Assembly: GCA_033764875.1 (NCBI GenBank)
Contig: JANRIO010000071.1
Span: 24,936-88,935, forward strand
Direction of reading: 5' to 3'
DNA length: 64,000 nucleotides
DNA from: AWTP1-13 sp033764875
GTDB lineage: Bacteria; Pseudomonadota; Alphaproteobacteria; Rhizobiales; Hyphomicrobiaceae
The translations under genes were made by a program, and so were the position numbers. Under the pieces are notes generated by a model that saw only the letters and a list, made by a program, of their open reading frames with translations, had not been told where the DNA came from and did no database searches. How positions within the stretch are numbered: position 1 is the stretch's first letter; each line of letters opens with the position of its first letter. This document shows positions 1 through 8,994 of this stretch, one piece after another.

Positions 1-1
1 G

Positions 2-316
2 GCGTCGGTCGTCGCGGCGCTCTCGGGGGCGCTCTATCCGATGCTGCGCGGCTTCGTCTCGCCGGAGCTGCTATTCTTCGCCACATCGGGCAACGCGGTG
101 ATCACGGTGATCCTCGGCGGCGTCGGCACGCTCGTCGGCGCCCTCTACGGAAGCCTCATCTTCACGATCTTGAAATCCGTCGTCGGCAGCTGGACGGAGC
201 ACCACCTCATCGTCATCGGCATCCTGTTCATGCTGGTGGTGATCTTCCTGCCCAAGGGCATGATGGGACTGCTGCATGCGCTCCTGCGCCGGGCCAGCGC
301 GGGGAAGCGGCCATGA
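2..316 (+). CDS. Branched-chain amino acid-type ABC transporter permease, C-terminal part (LivM-like)
   Basis: This is the 3' end of a gene that starts before the window, with 104 codons visible in an open frame from base 2. It encodes hydrophobic segments separated by the conserved stretch SGNAVITVILGGVGTLVGA, which is typical of the last membrane segments of LivM-type inner-membrane permeases. The stop overlaps the ATG of the following ATPase gene (ATGA), so the two are probably translationally coupled. The substrate of this importer cannot be read from the sequence. The downstream cupin and UbiD decarboxylase suggest an aromatic or organic acid rather than an amino acid, but that is inference. 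Confidence 0.9.
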   Translation, partial: ASVVAALSGALYPMLRGFVSPELLFFATSGNAVITVILGGVGTLVGALYGSLIFTILKSVVGSWTEHHLIVIGILFMLVVIFLPKGMMGLLHALLRRASAGKRP

Positions 317-1056
317 GCAGCACCATCCTCGAGGTCGAGGATCTCTCCATCAGCTTCGGCGGCCTGCACGCCGTCGACGGAGTGACCTTCGCGGCCGACC
401 GCCATCGCATCACGACGGTGATCGGCCCCAACGGCGCCGGCAAATCCACGCTCTTCAACCTCGTCTCGGGGGCGCTGAGACCGGTGCGCGGACGCGTGCG
501 GCTCGACGGCCGGGACGTGACGGGCGCGCCGCCCTTCCGCATGCAGGCGGCGGGGCTTGCCCGCTCCTTCCAGATCACCGCGCTGTTCTTCGGCCTGACG
601 GTGGCCGAGAACCTTCGCCTCGGTGCGCAGCGCCTCGAGCCCACCGGGCGGCTGTGGGCTCCCGTTCGCCGCAGCGGGCGCGCGCAGGCCCGCGTGCAGG
701 CGCTGCTCGAGCAGTTCGGGCTCGCCGACAAGGCGGAGTATCTCGTCGGCGCGCTGTCGCACGGGGAGCAGAGGCGCCTCGAGATCGCGGTGGCGCTCGC
801 CGCCGAGCCCAAGGTCCTCCTGCTCGACGAGCCGACCCAGGGCATGAGCCACGGCGACACGGAGGTGACCGCCGCCTTCATCCGCAAGCTCGCCCAGGAC
901 GTCACCATCCTGCTCATCGAGCACGACATCGGCCTCGTCATGGACCTCTCCGACAAGGTGGTGGTGATGCATCAGGGCCGGAAGATCGCCGAGGGGCCGC
1001 CTGCGGCGGTGCGCGCCGATCCGGCCGTGCAGTCGGCATATTTCGGGCATGCGTAA
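313..1056 (+). CDS. ABC transporter ATP-binding protein, LivG-like
   Basis: This 247-residue cytoplasmic ATPase would power the Liv-type importer. It shows Walker A GPNGAGKST (about residues 38-46), a signature written LSHGEQ (about 148-153), Walker B LLLDEP with catalytic Glu near 173, and the H-loop IEHD near 204. Length and the SFQIT/LFFGLTVAEN region fit the LivG branch. The start ATG overlaps the permease stop, and the LivF-like partner follows at once. His replaces the second signature position seen in LSGGE/Q, which is common in LivG proteins. Confidence 0.93.
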   Translation: MSSTILEVEDLSISFGGLHAVDGVTFAADRHRITTVIGPNGAGKSTLFNLVSGALRPVRGRVRLDGRDVTGAPPFRMQAAGLARSFQITALFFGLTVAENLRLGAQRLEPTGRLWAPVRRSGRAQARVQALLEQFGLADKAEYLVGALSHGEQRRLEIAVALAAEPKVLLLDEPTQGMSHGDTEVTAAFIRKLAQDVTILLIEHDIGLVMDLSDKVVVMHQGRKIAEGPPAAVRADPAVQSAYFGHA

Positions 1057-1765
1057 CATGATCGAGCTCAGCGACATCCACGTCCACTACGGCACGAGCC
1101 ACGTCGTGCAGGGCCTGAGCCTGTCGGCCGCGCGGGGCGAGGTGCTCGGCATCTTCGGCCGCAACGGCGTCGGCAAGACGACCGTGCTCAAGACGATCGC
1201 GGGCTGGCTCAAGCCCTCGCGCGGAAGCATCACATTCGCAGGCTCGCCCATCAACGGGCTGTCACCCGACCGGATCGCGCGGCTCGGGATCGGGTTCGTA
1301 CCGGAGGACCGCCGGATCTTCCCCGGCCTCACCGTCGAGGAAAACCTGACGCTCGGCTTCATGCAGGCGCCGCGACGGGCTGCAGCCGGCAACCGGGCGG
1401 CTCTGGCCCAGATCTACGAGCAGTTCCCGCGGCTCAGGGAGCGTCGCGCGCAGGCGGGCACGACGCTTTCGGGCGGCGAGCAGCAGATGCTCGCCATGGC
1501 GCGCGCCATGATCGGAGACGCCAAGCTGTTCCTGATCGACGAGCCGAGCGAAGGACTGGCGCCGATGATCGTCGCCGACGTCTATCGCATCATCCGCAAC
1601 ATGAAGGCCGGCGGCTGCACGATCCTTCTCGTCGAGCAGAACGTGAAGAGTGCGCTGGAGGTGTGCGACCGCTTCGTAGCCATCGAGCGGGGGCAAGTCA
1701 TTCGATCGGGGGCGGCGGCATCCGACAGCGACAAAGCCGAGCTGCTCAAAGCCATCGCGGTCTAG
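1049..1765 (+). CDS. ABC transporter ATP-binding protein, LivF-like
   Basis: This is the second ATPase of the Liv-type importer, 238 residues, with Walker A GRNGVGKTT (about residues 37-45), signature LSGGEQ, Walker B FLIDEPSEGLAP and the LVEQN H-loop region typical of LivF, where the usual His is Gln. The ATG at 1049 overlaps the end of the LivG-like gene by 8 bases. A second in-frame ATG at 1058 would give no overlap and is an equally reasonable start. It forms a tight operon with the genes on both sides. Confidence 0.92.
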   Translation: MRNMIELSDIHVHYGTSHVVQGLSLSAARGEVLGIFGRNGVGKTTVLKTIAGWLKPSRGSITFAGSPINGLSPDRIARLGIGFVPEDRRIFPGLTVEENLTLGFMQAPRRAAAGNRAALAQIYEQFPRLRERRAQAGTTLSGGEQQMLAMARAMIGDAKLFLIDEPSEGLAPMIVADVYRIIRNMKAGGCTILLVEQNVKSALEVCDRFVAIERGQVIRSGAAASDSDKAELLKAIAV

Positions 1766-1775
1766 GAGGACGACA

Positions 1776-2429
1776 ATGAGCAAGACATTCCAGATGCGCC
1801 TGATCGAGGACACGCTGGCGGACAACGCCCGGCTCGAGCTCCCGCCGGACGGCGTCAACCGGGCGCTCTACGTGGTGCACGGCTCGGTGACGGTCGACGG
1901 CCGGCTGCTGACGGCGGACGAGGGTCTGCATATCCGAGGGGCCGCCCAGGTCGCGGCCGGTGACGCCGGCGCCACGCTATGGAGGTGGGAGCTCGCTGCA
2001 TCGGACGCGGGGTCCCCGAAGGTGGCCAGGGACGGCGCCTCCGTCCTGAAAATCAGCGCACCGTTGGCATGGCCGGTGGCGGACGCCGTTCTGATGCGTC
2101 TGGACAGCGTCTCGTTTCCACCCGGAGGCTGCGCGCTGCTGCATACGCACCAAGGCCCCGGCATACGCTGTCTCATCGAGGGCGCCATCCGCATCGAAAC
2201 GCACGGTCGCTCGACCTCGTACGGCCCGGGCTCGCCCTGGTTCGAGACCGGGCCGGAGCCGGTGTTCGCGCAGGCCGCCGCCGATCGCCCGTCGCGATTC
2301 ATCCGCGTGATGATCCTGCCCCAGCACCTGAAAGGGAAGAGCTCGATCGCCTACGTCAACGAGGGAGATCGCGCCAAGCCGAAGTCGCAATCCTACAAGG
2401 GCTATGTCGACACGCCCATCGACGTCTGA
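1776..2429 (+). CDS. Bicupin-like protein of unknown function
   Basis: This 217-residue soluble protein has two cupin-like halves. The N-terminal half (about 20-75) has few metal ligands. The C-terminal half (about 105-190) carries LLHTHQGPGIRCLIEG, which resembles cupin motif 1 with two His, followed by an ETHG stretch. A strong ribosome site (AGGAGG, 1765-1770) precedes the ATG. It sits between the Liv ATPases and a Bug receptor, so it probably belongs to the same operon and may be an isomerase, dioxygenase-like enzyme or ligand-binding accessory. No specific reaction is assignable. Confidence 0.75.
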   Translation: MSKTFQMRLIEDTLADNARLELPPDGVNRALYVVHGSVTVDGRLLTADEGLHIRGAAQVAAGDAGATLWRWELAASDAGSPKVARDGASVLKISAPLAWPVADAVLMRLDSVSFPPGGCALLHTHQGPGIRCLIEGAIRIETHGRSTSYGPGSPWFETGPEPVFAQAAADRPSRFIRVMILPQHLKGKSSIAYVNEGDRAKPKSQSYKGYVDTPIDV

Positions 2430-2470
2430 AGAAGCCCGCAACCACGTGGCGGAAACCAAGGAGACTGCAC

Positions 2471-3454
2471 ATGTCGATCAATCGCCGAGAACTGCTGGGC
2501 GGCCTCGGAGCGGCAACGCTTGCCGCCGGCGCGCCGCATAGCGCGTGGGCACAGGCCTACCCGGACCGCCCGGTGAAGGTGGTGGTGCCATTCGCAGCAG
2601 GAAGCGCCAGCGATGTCGTGGGACGCGTCGTCCTGGAGCGCATGGCCGCGGATCTCGGGCAACCCTTCGTGTTCGAGAACCAGCCCGGCGCGGGTGGAAA
2701 CTCCGGGACGAACGTCGTTGCCCGTGCCGAGCCGGACGGCTATCGCCTCGTCGTCACGGCGTCGGGGCCACTGGCCGTCAACCGGACGCTGACCAAGACT
2801 CTCCCCTACGATCCCGAGAAGGACTTCGCGCCAATCTCGCTTCTCTCCACGCTCCCGAACGTGGTCACGGTCAGCGCGAAGCTGCCGATCAAATCCCTGA
2901 AGGAACTGGTCGACTACGCCAAGGCGCGGCCGGGCGAGCTCAACTACTCCTCGGTCGGCCCCGGCAGCTCGCAGCACCTCGCCGGCCTGCTGTTCCAGCA
3001 GATGACCGGCACCAGCATGGTGCACGTGCCCTACCGCGTCACGGGCCAGCTGGTGACGGATCTCATCACGGGCGCCGTCCCGCTGAGCTTCCAGCTCATC
3101 CCGAACGTGCTCGGCCAGATACGCGCGGGCGAGGCGCGCGCGCTCGCCGTTACGTCGGCTGCCCGCTCGCCGTCGCTGCCGGACGTGCCGACGACAGCCG
3201 AGGCCGGGCTGCCGGGCTACGAGTGTGCCGGCTGGTTCGCGTTGCTGGCGCCGAAGGCGACACCGAGGCCGATCATCGACAGGCTCCACGGGGCGGCGGA
3301 GAAGGCGCTTGCAGACGAGCAGGTCCGCAGGCGGCTGATCGACATCGGGGCTGATCCGAGCTCGTCGACGCCGGACGCGCTGGGGCGGCTGATCTCGTCC
3401 GAGATCGTCAAGTGGCGGGAGGTGATCATCAAGGCCGGATTGCAGCCGGAATAG
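2471..3454 (+). CDS. Tripartite tricarboxylate transporter receptor, Bug/TctC family
   Basis: This is a periplasmic solute receptor of 327 residues. It starts with an export signal whose twin arginine (NRRELLGG) and AHSAWAQA-like cleavage region suggest Tat or Sec export. The mature part begins YPDRPVKVVVPF, the hallmark N terminus of Bug receptors, followed by GSASDVVGR and PGAGGN, which line the carboxylate-binding cleft. Bug proteins bind organic or aromatic carboxylates. No TctA/TctB membrane genes are adjacent, which is common for this over-expanded family. The ATG at 2471 is chosen because it opens the signal peptide and follows AAGGAG (2458-2463). Confidence 0.92.
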   Translation: MSINRRELLGGLGAATLAAGAPHSAWAQAYPDRPVKVVVPFAAGSASDVVGRVVLERMAADLGQPFVFENQPGAGGNSGTNVVARAEPDGYRLVVTASGPLAVNRTLTKTLPYDPEKDFAPISLLSTLPNVVTVSAKLPIKSLKELVDYAKARPGELNYSSVGPGSSQHLAGLLFQQMTGTSMVHVPYRVTGQLVTDLITGAVPLSFQLIPNVLGQIRAGEARALAVTSAARSPSLPDVPTTAEAGLPGYECAGWFALLAPKATPRPIIDRLHGAAEKALADEQVRRRLIDIGADPSSSTPDALGRLISSEIVKWREVIIKAGLQPE

Positions 3455-3469
3455 TCAACATTCACTCAA

Positions 3470-3495
3470 CGCCTCGCGCGCACAGTTGCGAGGCG
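3470..3495. terminator. Hairpin downstream of the Bug receptor gene
   Basis: A perfect 8-bp inverted repeat, CGCCTCGC / GCGAGGCG, with a 10-base loop lies 15 bases after the Bug stop. There is no T-tract, so it may be a weak terminator or a 3'-end stabiliser. Confidence 0.4.
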
Positions 3496-3524
3496 CAGAT
3501 CCGGATCGATCACCGCAAGCGGCC

Positions 3525-3548
3525 GGCGCGGAGCAACTGCTCCGCGCC
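3525..3548. terminator. Strong hairpin between convergent genes
   Basis: A perfect 10-bp stem GGCGCGGAGC / GCTCCGCGCC with an AACT loop directly abuts the stop of the UbiD-family gene. Its place between two converging genes suggests a bidirectional terminator. No U-run is visible in either direction. Confidence 0.55.
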
Positions 3549-4964
3549 TCAGGCCCTAGTCTCACCCAGGATGGCCGCGATGCGGCTCGCGACAGACGCG
3601 CCCTGCTCGAGGGACCGCTCCCGGTCGACCCTGTCCTCGCCGGGGACATGGATGCGCCGGTAGGTATCGCTCAGCTGGCCCAACGGCGCCGTCGCATCGA
3701 GGCCCATCTTGGCGCTGACGCCATCGTCCGCAGAGGGATCGAGACGCGAGCCCTGCGCGCCGCCGACCACGAGCAGATCCCGGTCGGGCTGGAACCGCGT
3801 CGCGACCGCCCACTCGATATCGACCGCGCTGTCGATGTCGACATCCTTGTCGACGACGACCACCTGCTTGACATCGTAGTGTCCGGCAAAGGCCCCCATC
3901 ATGATGTTCTTCGGCTCGCCGTTGTTGAGCTTCTCGATCTTGACGACGAGATGGTAGCGGCAGGTGCCTCCGCGCGTGAGGCGCACGTCGAGAACGTTGG
4001 GAAAGCTGCGGCGCAGGTGCTGCAGCAGCGTCGCCTCGCGCGGGACGCCGCCCAAGATCAGATGCTCGAAGCCGCCGCCGACGATCGTATGGAAAATCGG
4101 ATCGCGGCGGTGGGTCACCGCGTCGATCTCGATGACCTCCCGCGCCGCGCGGGGGCCGTAGTACTGCGGGAACTCGCCGAACGGTCCCTCGGGCTCGCGT
4201 ACGCCCGGCAGCAGGCGCCCTTCGAGCACGATCTCGGCATGGGCCGGGACACGCACATTGTTGGTACGGCATTTCACGACCTCGGCCGGCGCGCCGAGCA
4301 GCGCGCCTGCGATGCCCATCTCGTCCTCGTCGAGCGCGGCAATGGCCTGAGAGGCCAGCAGGAAGGCCGGATGCACGCCGACCACGAGCGCGATCTCCAG
4401 CGGCATGCCGCGCTGCTCCGCGCGCCGGTAGTAGGCCTGCGTGTGCCGGGGCAACAGAAGCACGCCGATCCGATCGGGGCCGCTGATCTGGCACCGGTGG
4501 ATGGCGATGTTCTGAATCCCGGTGTCCGGATCTCGCGCGATCAGGAGCGCGGCGGTGATGTAGGCGCCGCTGTCCAGCTCGTTGTGCGTCGGGATCGGCA
4601 GCAGGCGCTCGATATCGACTGCCTCGTGCACCACGTCCTGGGCCGGCGCACGGGCCACCTCGACGGGCGCGATCGGGTTGCGCGCGGCGTTCAGGAAGCG
4701 ATCGAGAAGCTCGGCGTCCGGCACCCCGAGCGCCGCGGCGACGGAAGGCCTATCTACGAAGAGGTTGGCGACCACCGGAATGTGGTGGGTCCTGTCTGCC
4801 GCGCGCGGGGCGGGAAACAGCACAGCCTGCTCCCGCTCGAGGCTCTTGGCGATCGCGGCGATCTCGTGCAGGAGGCCCGCCTCGGGCCTTGCAACGGCGA
4901 GTTGCCCCCGCGCATCGAGCTGCCTGAGCCAGGCTCGAAGATCTGCTGTGCTGCCACTGGACAT
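3549..4964 (-). CDS. UbiD-family prenylated-FMN decarboxylase
   Basis: The predicted 471-residue enzyme belongs to the UbiD family, which uses prenylated FMN and a divalent metal for reversible (de)carboxylation of aromatic or alpha,beta-unsaturated acids. Family signatures include the N-terminal DLRAWLRQLDARGQL, the central GPFGEFPQYYGPR and the ITAALLIARDPDTGIQN region. ATG at 4964 is preferred over an in-frame TTG at 4985. It is transcribed divergently from a LysR gene, its probable regulator, and converges on a Bug receptor gene, so uptake and decarboxylation of an aromatic acid is a reasonable inference. No UbiX-type prenyltransferase gene is in the window. Confidence 0.9.
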   Translation of the reverse strand: MSSGSTADLRAWLRQLDARGQLAVARPEAGLLHEIAAIAKSLEREQAVLFPAPRAADRTHHIPVVANLFVDRPSVAAALGVPDAELLDRFLNAARNPIAPVEVARAPAQDVVHEAVDIERLLPIPTHNELDSGAYITAALLIARDPDTGIQNIAIHRCQISGPDRIGVLLLPRHTQAYYRRAEQRGMPLEIALVVGVHPAFLLASQAIAALDEDEMGIAGALLGAPAEVVKCRTNNVRVPAHAEIVLEGRLLPGVREPEGPFGEFPQYYGPRAAREVIEIDAVTHRRDPIFHTIVGGGFEHLILGGVPREATLLQHLRRSFPNVLDVRLTRGGTCRYHLVVKIEKLNNGEPKNIMMGAFAGHYDVKQVVVVDKDVDIDSAVDIEWAVATRFQPDRDLLVVGGAQGSRLDPSADDGVSAKMGLDATAPLGQLSDTYRRIHVPGEDRVDRERSLEQGASVASRIAAILGETRA

Positions 4965-5082
4965 CACGTCGGCTCTCGTTCGCAAGGCGTTGGCGGCACA
5001 GCAGAGCAGCCGCGTGCTCCGGCCGACCTCATGGTCCTTGCGGATGAGCCTACTGCCGACTACCCATCAGCACAAATAGCGG

Positions 5083-5096
5083 TATCGTATCTTGAT
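5083..5096. promoter_or_regulatory. Candidate LysR-type operator (T-N11-A)
   Basis: Between the divergent UbiD and LysR genes, T5083-N11-A5095 lies within the partial dyad ATC-N7-GAT (5084-5096). This matches the loose LysR box, in the expected place about 30 bases before the regulator start. Such short motifs occur by chance, so support is modest. Confidence 0.3.
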
Positions 5097-5127
5097 CATC
5101 ATCCGAAGTGATGGCTGGAGGAGCGGA

Positions 5128-6117
5128 GTGAAGGCGCCACTGGAACTGCGGCAGATGCACTACGTGGTCTGCCTGGCGCAGGAGGGCAACGTGACGCGTG
5201 CCGCACGGCGCCTCAACATCGTGCAGCCGGCCCTGAGCATGCAGATCGCAAAGCTCGAACGGAGCCTCGGACAGAAGCTGTTCGAGCGGATTCCCCAGGG
5301 CGTGCGCCCGACGGCCGCCGGCGAGCGCCTGGTCGAGCTGGTGGCGCCCATCCTGCGCGACGCCGAAGCGGCCACCCAGGCGATGCAGCATGGCGAGGGC
5401 CAGATCGCCGGGCGGGTGACGATCGGCCTCGTCGCGTCCGTCGCGCAGTGCACGATGGCCCAATCGGCCGCGCGCGCGGCGCGGACCTATCCCGAGATAC
5501 AGCTCTGCGTCTCCGAGGGCTATACGGAAACGCTCGTCGACTGGGTCTCGACGGGCCAGCTCGAGACGGCCGTGATCAATGCCCCGCGCGCCCGGCTGCC
5601 CGTTGCGGTCGCGCCGATCCTGGACGAGGAGATGGTGCTGGCCTGCCGCAAGGATGCGCTGGACATTCCCGCCGACCTCGGCCTCGGGCATCTCGAGCGG
5701 CTCTGTCTCGCCTCGCCCTCGAAACGGCACGGCCTGCGCAAGGTGCTCGACGACGCGGCGGCGGCGCAGGGCATCGCGCTGAGGCCCCGCCTCGAGCTCG
5801 ACAACATCGCCGCGCTGTGCGACGTCGTCGCGACGACCGATCTGGTGACGATCCTGCCGAGCGTGGCCGTGCGCAAGGACATCCAGGAGGGGCGCATGGA
5901 TGCGTATCGCTTTACGTCATCCCGCCTGGTGCGATCGGTGGCCGTCGCCCGCCACCCGCGCCGCGCGCTTTCGCGGGCGGGGGCCGCGATCCTCGACCTC
6001 ATCACGAGCGATCTCCTGGCCGCCGCCGCAACCGCGGCCAAGCTCATCCGGACGCCGCCTGCGGGCCGGCGACGTTTCCGCAGGCCGGCTGGAGGCGGAG
6101 GACAGCACCGTCGCTAG
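5128..6117 (+). CDS. LysR-family transcriptional regulator
   Basis: The product is a 329-residue LysR regulator with an N-terminal winged helix-turn-helix (LELRQMHYVVCLAQEGNVTRAA type, about residues 4-62) and a C-terminal type 2 periplasmic-binding-like effector domain (about 90-300). The GTG at 5128 is chosen because GGAGGAG (5117-5123) precedes it, whereas the TTG at 5092 has no ribosome site. It is divergent from the UbiD-family gene, which it probably controls with an aromatic-acid-type inducer. Its stop codon (TAG, 6115-6117) shares CTAG with the stop of the converging oligopeptide ATPase gene. The basic C-terminal tail beyond about residue 300 is poorly conserved. Confidence 0.9.
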   Translation: MKAPLELRQMHYVVCLAQEGNVTRAARRLNIVQPALSMQIAKLERSLGQKLFERIPQGVRPTAAGERLVELVAPILRDAEAATQAMQHGEGQIAGRVTIGLVASVAQCTMAQSAARAARTYPEIQLCVSEGYTETLVDWVSTGQLETAVINAPRARLPVAVAPILDEEMVLACRKDALDIPADLGLGHLERLCLASPSKRHGLRKVLDDAAAAQGIALRPRLELDNIAALCDVVATTDLVTILPSVAVRKDIQEGRMDAYRFTSSRLVRSVAVARHPRRALSRAGAAILDLITSDLLAAAATAAKLIRTPPAGRRRFRRPAGGGGQHRR

Positions 6118-7124
6118 GTCGGCATGGGGCCGACGACGCGTCCGCCCTTGGCCTCCACGCGGTGGCAGCGGACGGCATGGCCGGGCGCCACCTCGCGCAA
6201 GGCGGGCAGGGTCTGGTGGCATTCGCCGACGGCGACCGGACAGCGGGGCGCGAACCGGCAGCCGGGCGGAGGATCGATCGGGCTCGGGGGGTCCCCAGCC
6301 AGGCGAATGCGGGCATTGCTCGTGGCCCCGGCGCCGCGAACGCTCGGCACCGCGGACTTCAGTGCCACGCTGTAGGGATGCAGGGGCGCCCGGAAGAAGG
6401 CCCGGCTCGGCGCCCGCTCAACGATCTGGCCCAGATACATGACGGCAACGTCGTCGGCCATGTGCTTCACGACCGCCATGTCGTGGGAGATGAAGAGATA
6501 GGCGATGCCGCGTTCCTGCTGGAGCCGCACCAGCAGATTAAGGATCTGGGCACGGATGGCGACGTCGAGGGCGGAGACGGGCTCGTCGCAGACGATGAGG
6601 CTCGGCTCGGGCGCCAGCGCGCGTGCAATGTTGATGCGCTGCCGCTGACCGCCTGAGAACTGATGCGGGAAGAGCGCGCGCTGCTCGGGCCGCAGACCGA
6701 CCGCGGCAAACAGCTCGGCGACCCGTGCCTCGCGGGAGGGCGCATCGCCGATGCGCAACACATCGAGGGGGCTCTGCACGATCCTGCCGGCCCTGACACG
6801 CGGATTGAGAGAGGAGTAGGGGTCCTGGAAGATGTACTGCATGCCCCGGCGCGCCTCGCGCAGGCCGGCGCCGTGCAGGCTATCGACGCGGCGGCCGGCG
6901 AGGCTGATGCTGCCGCTCGTCACGGGCACAAGCCGCAAGACGGCGCGCGCCAGGCTCGTCTTGCCGCAGCCGGATTCCCCCACGAGGCCGAGCGTGCGTC
7001 CCTTGCCGAGGGACAGCGAGACGCCGTCGACCGCGTGCACCACCTGCGCCGCGGCGAACGGATTGATGCGGCGCCGCCGGTAGTGGACGCGCAGATCCTC
7101 GATCTGGAGCACCGGGTGCGTCAC
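6114..7124 (-). CDS. Peptide ABC transporter ATP-binding protein, OppF/DppF-like
   Basis: This 336-residue ATPase has Walker A GESGCGKTS, the IFQDPYSSLNPR segment, signature FSGGQRQR, Walker B LIVCDEPVSALD and a C-terminal oligopeptide-transporter extension with RFAPRCPVA, whose cysteine belongs to the usual cluster-binding tail. Start is GTG at 7124, overlapping the stop of the OppD-like gene as GTGA. A longer in-frame extension upstream lies over that gene and is rejected. It is last in the minus-strand importer operon. Confidence 0.93.
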   Translation of the reverse strand: MTHPVLQIEDLRVHYRRRRINPFAAAQVVHAVDGVSLSLGKGRTLGLVGESGCGKTSLARAVLRLVPVTSGSISLAGRRVDSLHGAGLREARRGMQYIFQDPYSSLNPRVRAGRIVQSPLDVLRIGDAPSREARVAELFAAVGLRPEQRALFPHQFSGGQRQRINIARALAPEPSLIVCDEPVSALDVAIRAQILNLLVRLQQERGIAYLFISHDMAVVKHMADDVAVMYLGQIVERAPSRAFFRAPLHPYSVALKSAVPSVRGAGATSNARIRLAGDPPSPIDPPPGCRFAPRCPVAVGECHQTLPALREVAPGHAVRCHRVEAKGGRVVGPMPT

Positions 7125-8113
7125 GCCACACGCTCCGGCCTTTGCCAGCACGCCACGCGGCGGTCCGCAACCCGCGCATCCGGCGGCATGGCAGTGCGGC
7201 AGGACAGCATGGTCTCGGCGCAACGATCGGCGAACGGGCAGCCCTCCTGCAGCTCCCAGATCGACGGCACGAGGCCCGGGATCTCGGTCAGTGCGCGCCG
7301 CTCGGGGAACTCCGCGTCGAGATCGGGCACGCAGGCGACGAGACCCCTGGTGTAGGGATGCTGGGGGCGCTCGAGCACGTCGCGCGTCGCCCCCTCCTCC
7401 ACCACGCGGCCGCCATACATGACCGCCACGCGATCGGCCATCTCGGCGATGGCGCCCATGTCGTGGGTGATGAGGATCAGCCCCATGCCGCGCGAACGCT
7501 GGATGTCGCGCAGCAGGTCGAAGATCTGCGCCTGCACCGTCACGTCGAGCGCCGTCGTCGGCTCGTCGGCGATGAGCAGCGCCGGCTCGCAGGCCATGGC
7601 CATCGCGATCATCACCCGCTGGCGCATGCCGCCGGAGAGCTGATGGGGATACTCGCCGAAGCGCTCCTCGGCGGCCGGGATGCGCACATCCTTCAGGAGC
7701 TCGACGGCGCGCCTGCGGGCGGCCTCACCGCGCAATCCCAAGTGCAGGGCGAGCGTCTCGCAGATCTGCGCGCCGACCGTGAAGACCGGGTTGAGCGACG
7801 TCATCGGCTCCTGGAAGATCATCGAGATCTTGTTGCCGCGGATCTCGCGCATGCGCTGCGGGCTGACGCCGGCGAGGTCCTCTCCGGCAAAGACGATGCG
7901 GCCGCGGCTGATGCGGCCGGGCGGATCCGGCACCAGCCGCAGGATGGCAAGCGCCGTCATGCTCTTGCCGGATCCGGACTCGCCGACGATGCCGAGCGTC
8001 TCACCCGCAGCAACGGACAGGCTGACACCGCTGAGCACACGCGCAATGCCGCGCGTGCCCTCGAAGTCCACGCACAGCCCCTCGACCGAAAGCAGCGGCA
8101 CGCGATCCGCCAT
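7121..8113 (-). CDS. Peptide ABC transporter ATP-binding protein, OppD/DppD-like
   Basis: This 330-residue ATPase has Walker A GESGSGKSM, FQEPMTSLNPVF, signature LSGGMRQR, Walker B LLIADEPTTALD and the C-terminal CPFADRC cysteine-containing tail of the oligopeptide family. ATG at 8113 overlaps the upstream permease stop (TGATG), which decides this start over a longer open frame reaching 8398. It pairs with the following OppF-like ATPase. Confidence 0.93.
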   Translation of the reverse strand: MADRVPLLSVEGLCVDFEGTRGIARVLSGVSLSVAAGETLGIVGESGSGKSMTALAILRLVPDPPGRISRGRIVFAGEDLAGVSPQRMREIRGNKISMIFQEPMTSLNPVFTVGAQICETLALHLGLRGEAARRRAVELLKDVRIPAAEERFGEYPHQLSGGMRQRVMIAMAMACEPALLIADEPTTALDVTVQAQIFDLLRDIQRSRGMGLILITHDMGAIAEMADRVAVMYGGRVVEEGATRDVLERPQHPYTRGLVACVPDLDAEFPERRALTEIPGLVPSIWELQEGCPFADRCAETMLSCRTAMPPDARVADRRVACWQRPERVA

Positions 8114-8994
8114 CAGCGACGCTCCCTGAGCTTCGGGTTGAGTGCGTCGTTGAGCCCGTCGCCGATGAGGCTGATGGCAAGGACCGCGAGGAAGATCATG
8201 AGACCGGGGAAGGTCACGGCCCACCAGCATGTCAGCATGTAGGAGCGGCCCGCCCCGATCATCAGCCCCCAGCTCATGCGATTGGGATCGCCAAGCCCGA
8301 GGAAGGACAGGCTTGCCTCGAACAGGATCGCCGTGCCGATGGCGAAGGTCGCCGACACGATGAGCGGGGGCAGTGCGTTGGGCAGGATGGCCTTCCACAG
8401 GATGCGGCCCGTGGAGGCGCCGATGACGCGCTCGGCCGCGACGAAGTCGAGCTCCCGCAGCTTGAGGAACTCAGCCCGGGTGAGACGGGCGGTCGGAGGC
8501 CAGCTCACCACGCCGATGGCCAGGGAGATGACGACGAGGGACGGGGAGAACAGGGTCGCGAGCACCATGGCGAACAGCAGCGCCGGCAGCACCTGGAAGA
8601 ACTCCGCGATGCGCATCAACATCTCGTCGACGACGCCGCCAAAGTAACCGGCCAGCGCGCCGACCGTCACCCCGATCAAGACCGCGATGCCGGCGGCCGT
8701 CGCGCCGACCGCGAGGGTGGCGCGGCCGCCGTAGACCAGACCGGTGAGAACATCACGGCCCTGCTGGTCGCTGCCGAGCCAGGCCTCGCTGCTCCAGGGC
8801 GGGGTGAGCGGGGCGGAGGCGATGTCGAAGGGATCGGCCTCGTAGAGGACGGGCCCCAGCAGAGAGAGACCCACGATCAGGGCGAACAGCACGAGGCCGG
8901 CGAGCGCGGCCGGGCGGCGCAGGAACACCTGCGCGGCCTCGCGCGTGGGGGACTGGGCGTCGGGCGCCCGCGGGCTCGATGGTGGCGCGCTCAT
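8113..8994 (-). CDS. Peptide ABC transporter permease, OppC/DppC-like
   Basis: This inner-membrane permease of 293 residues has a cytosolic N terminus followed by about six membrane segments. The N-terminal AALAGLVLFALIVGLSLLG segment, the WLGSDQQGRDVLTGLVYGGR motif and the E(F)VAAERVIGAS coupling loop are typical of DppC. It overlaps both neighbours by 1-4 bases, consistent with co-translation of the transporter subunits. Confidence 0.93.
   Translation of the reverse strand: MSAPPSSPRAPDAQSPTREAAQVFLRRPAALAGLVLFALIVGLSLLGPVLYEADPFDIASAPLTPPWSSEAWLGSDQQGRDVLTGLVYGGRATLAVGATAAGIAVLIGVTVGALAGYFGGVVDEMLMRIAEFFQVLPALLFAMVLATLFSPSLVVISLAIGVVSWPPTARLTRAEFLKLRELDFVAAERVIGASTGRILWKAILPNALPPLIVSATFAIGTAILFEASLSFLGLGDPNRMSWGLMIGAGRSYMLTCWWAVTFPGLMIFLAVLAISLIGDGLNDALNPKLRERR

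Noticed and set aside
3486..5111. A 541-codon open frame antisense to the UbiD-family gene
   Set aside because: Its translation is low-complexity Arg/Ala/Asp-rich and without motifs, while the opposite strand encodes a full UbiD-family protein. It is a high-GC shadow.
7125..8398. N-terminal extension of the OppD-like gene to 8398
   Set aside because: The extension lies inside the permease gene in another frame and is not conserved; the TGATG overlap at 8111-8115 marks the true start.
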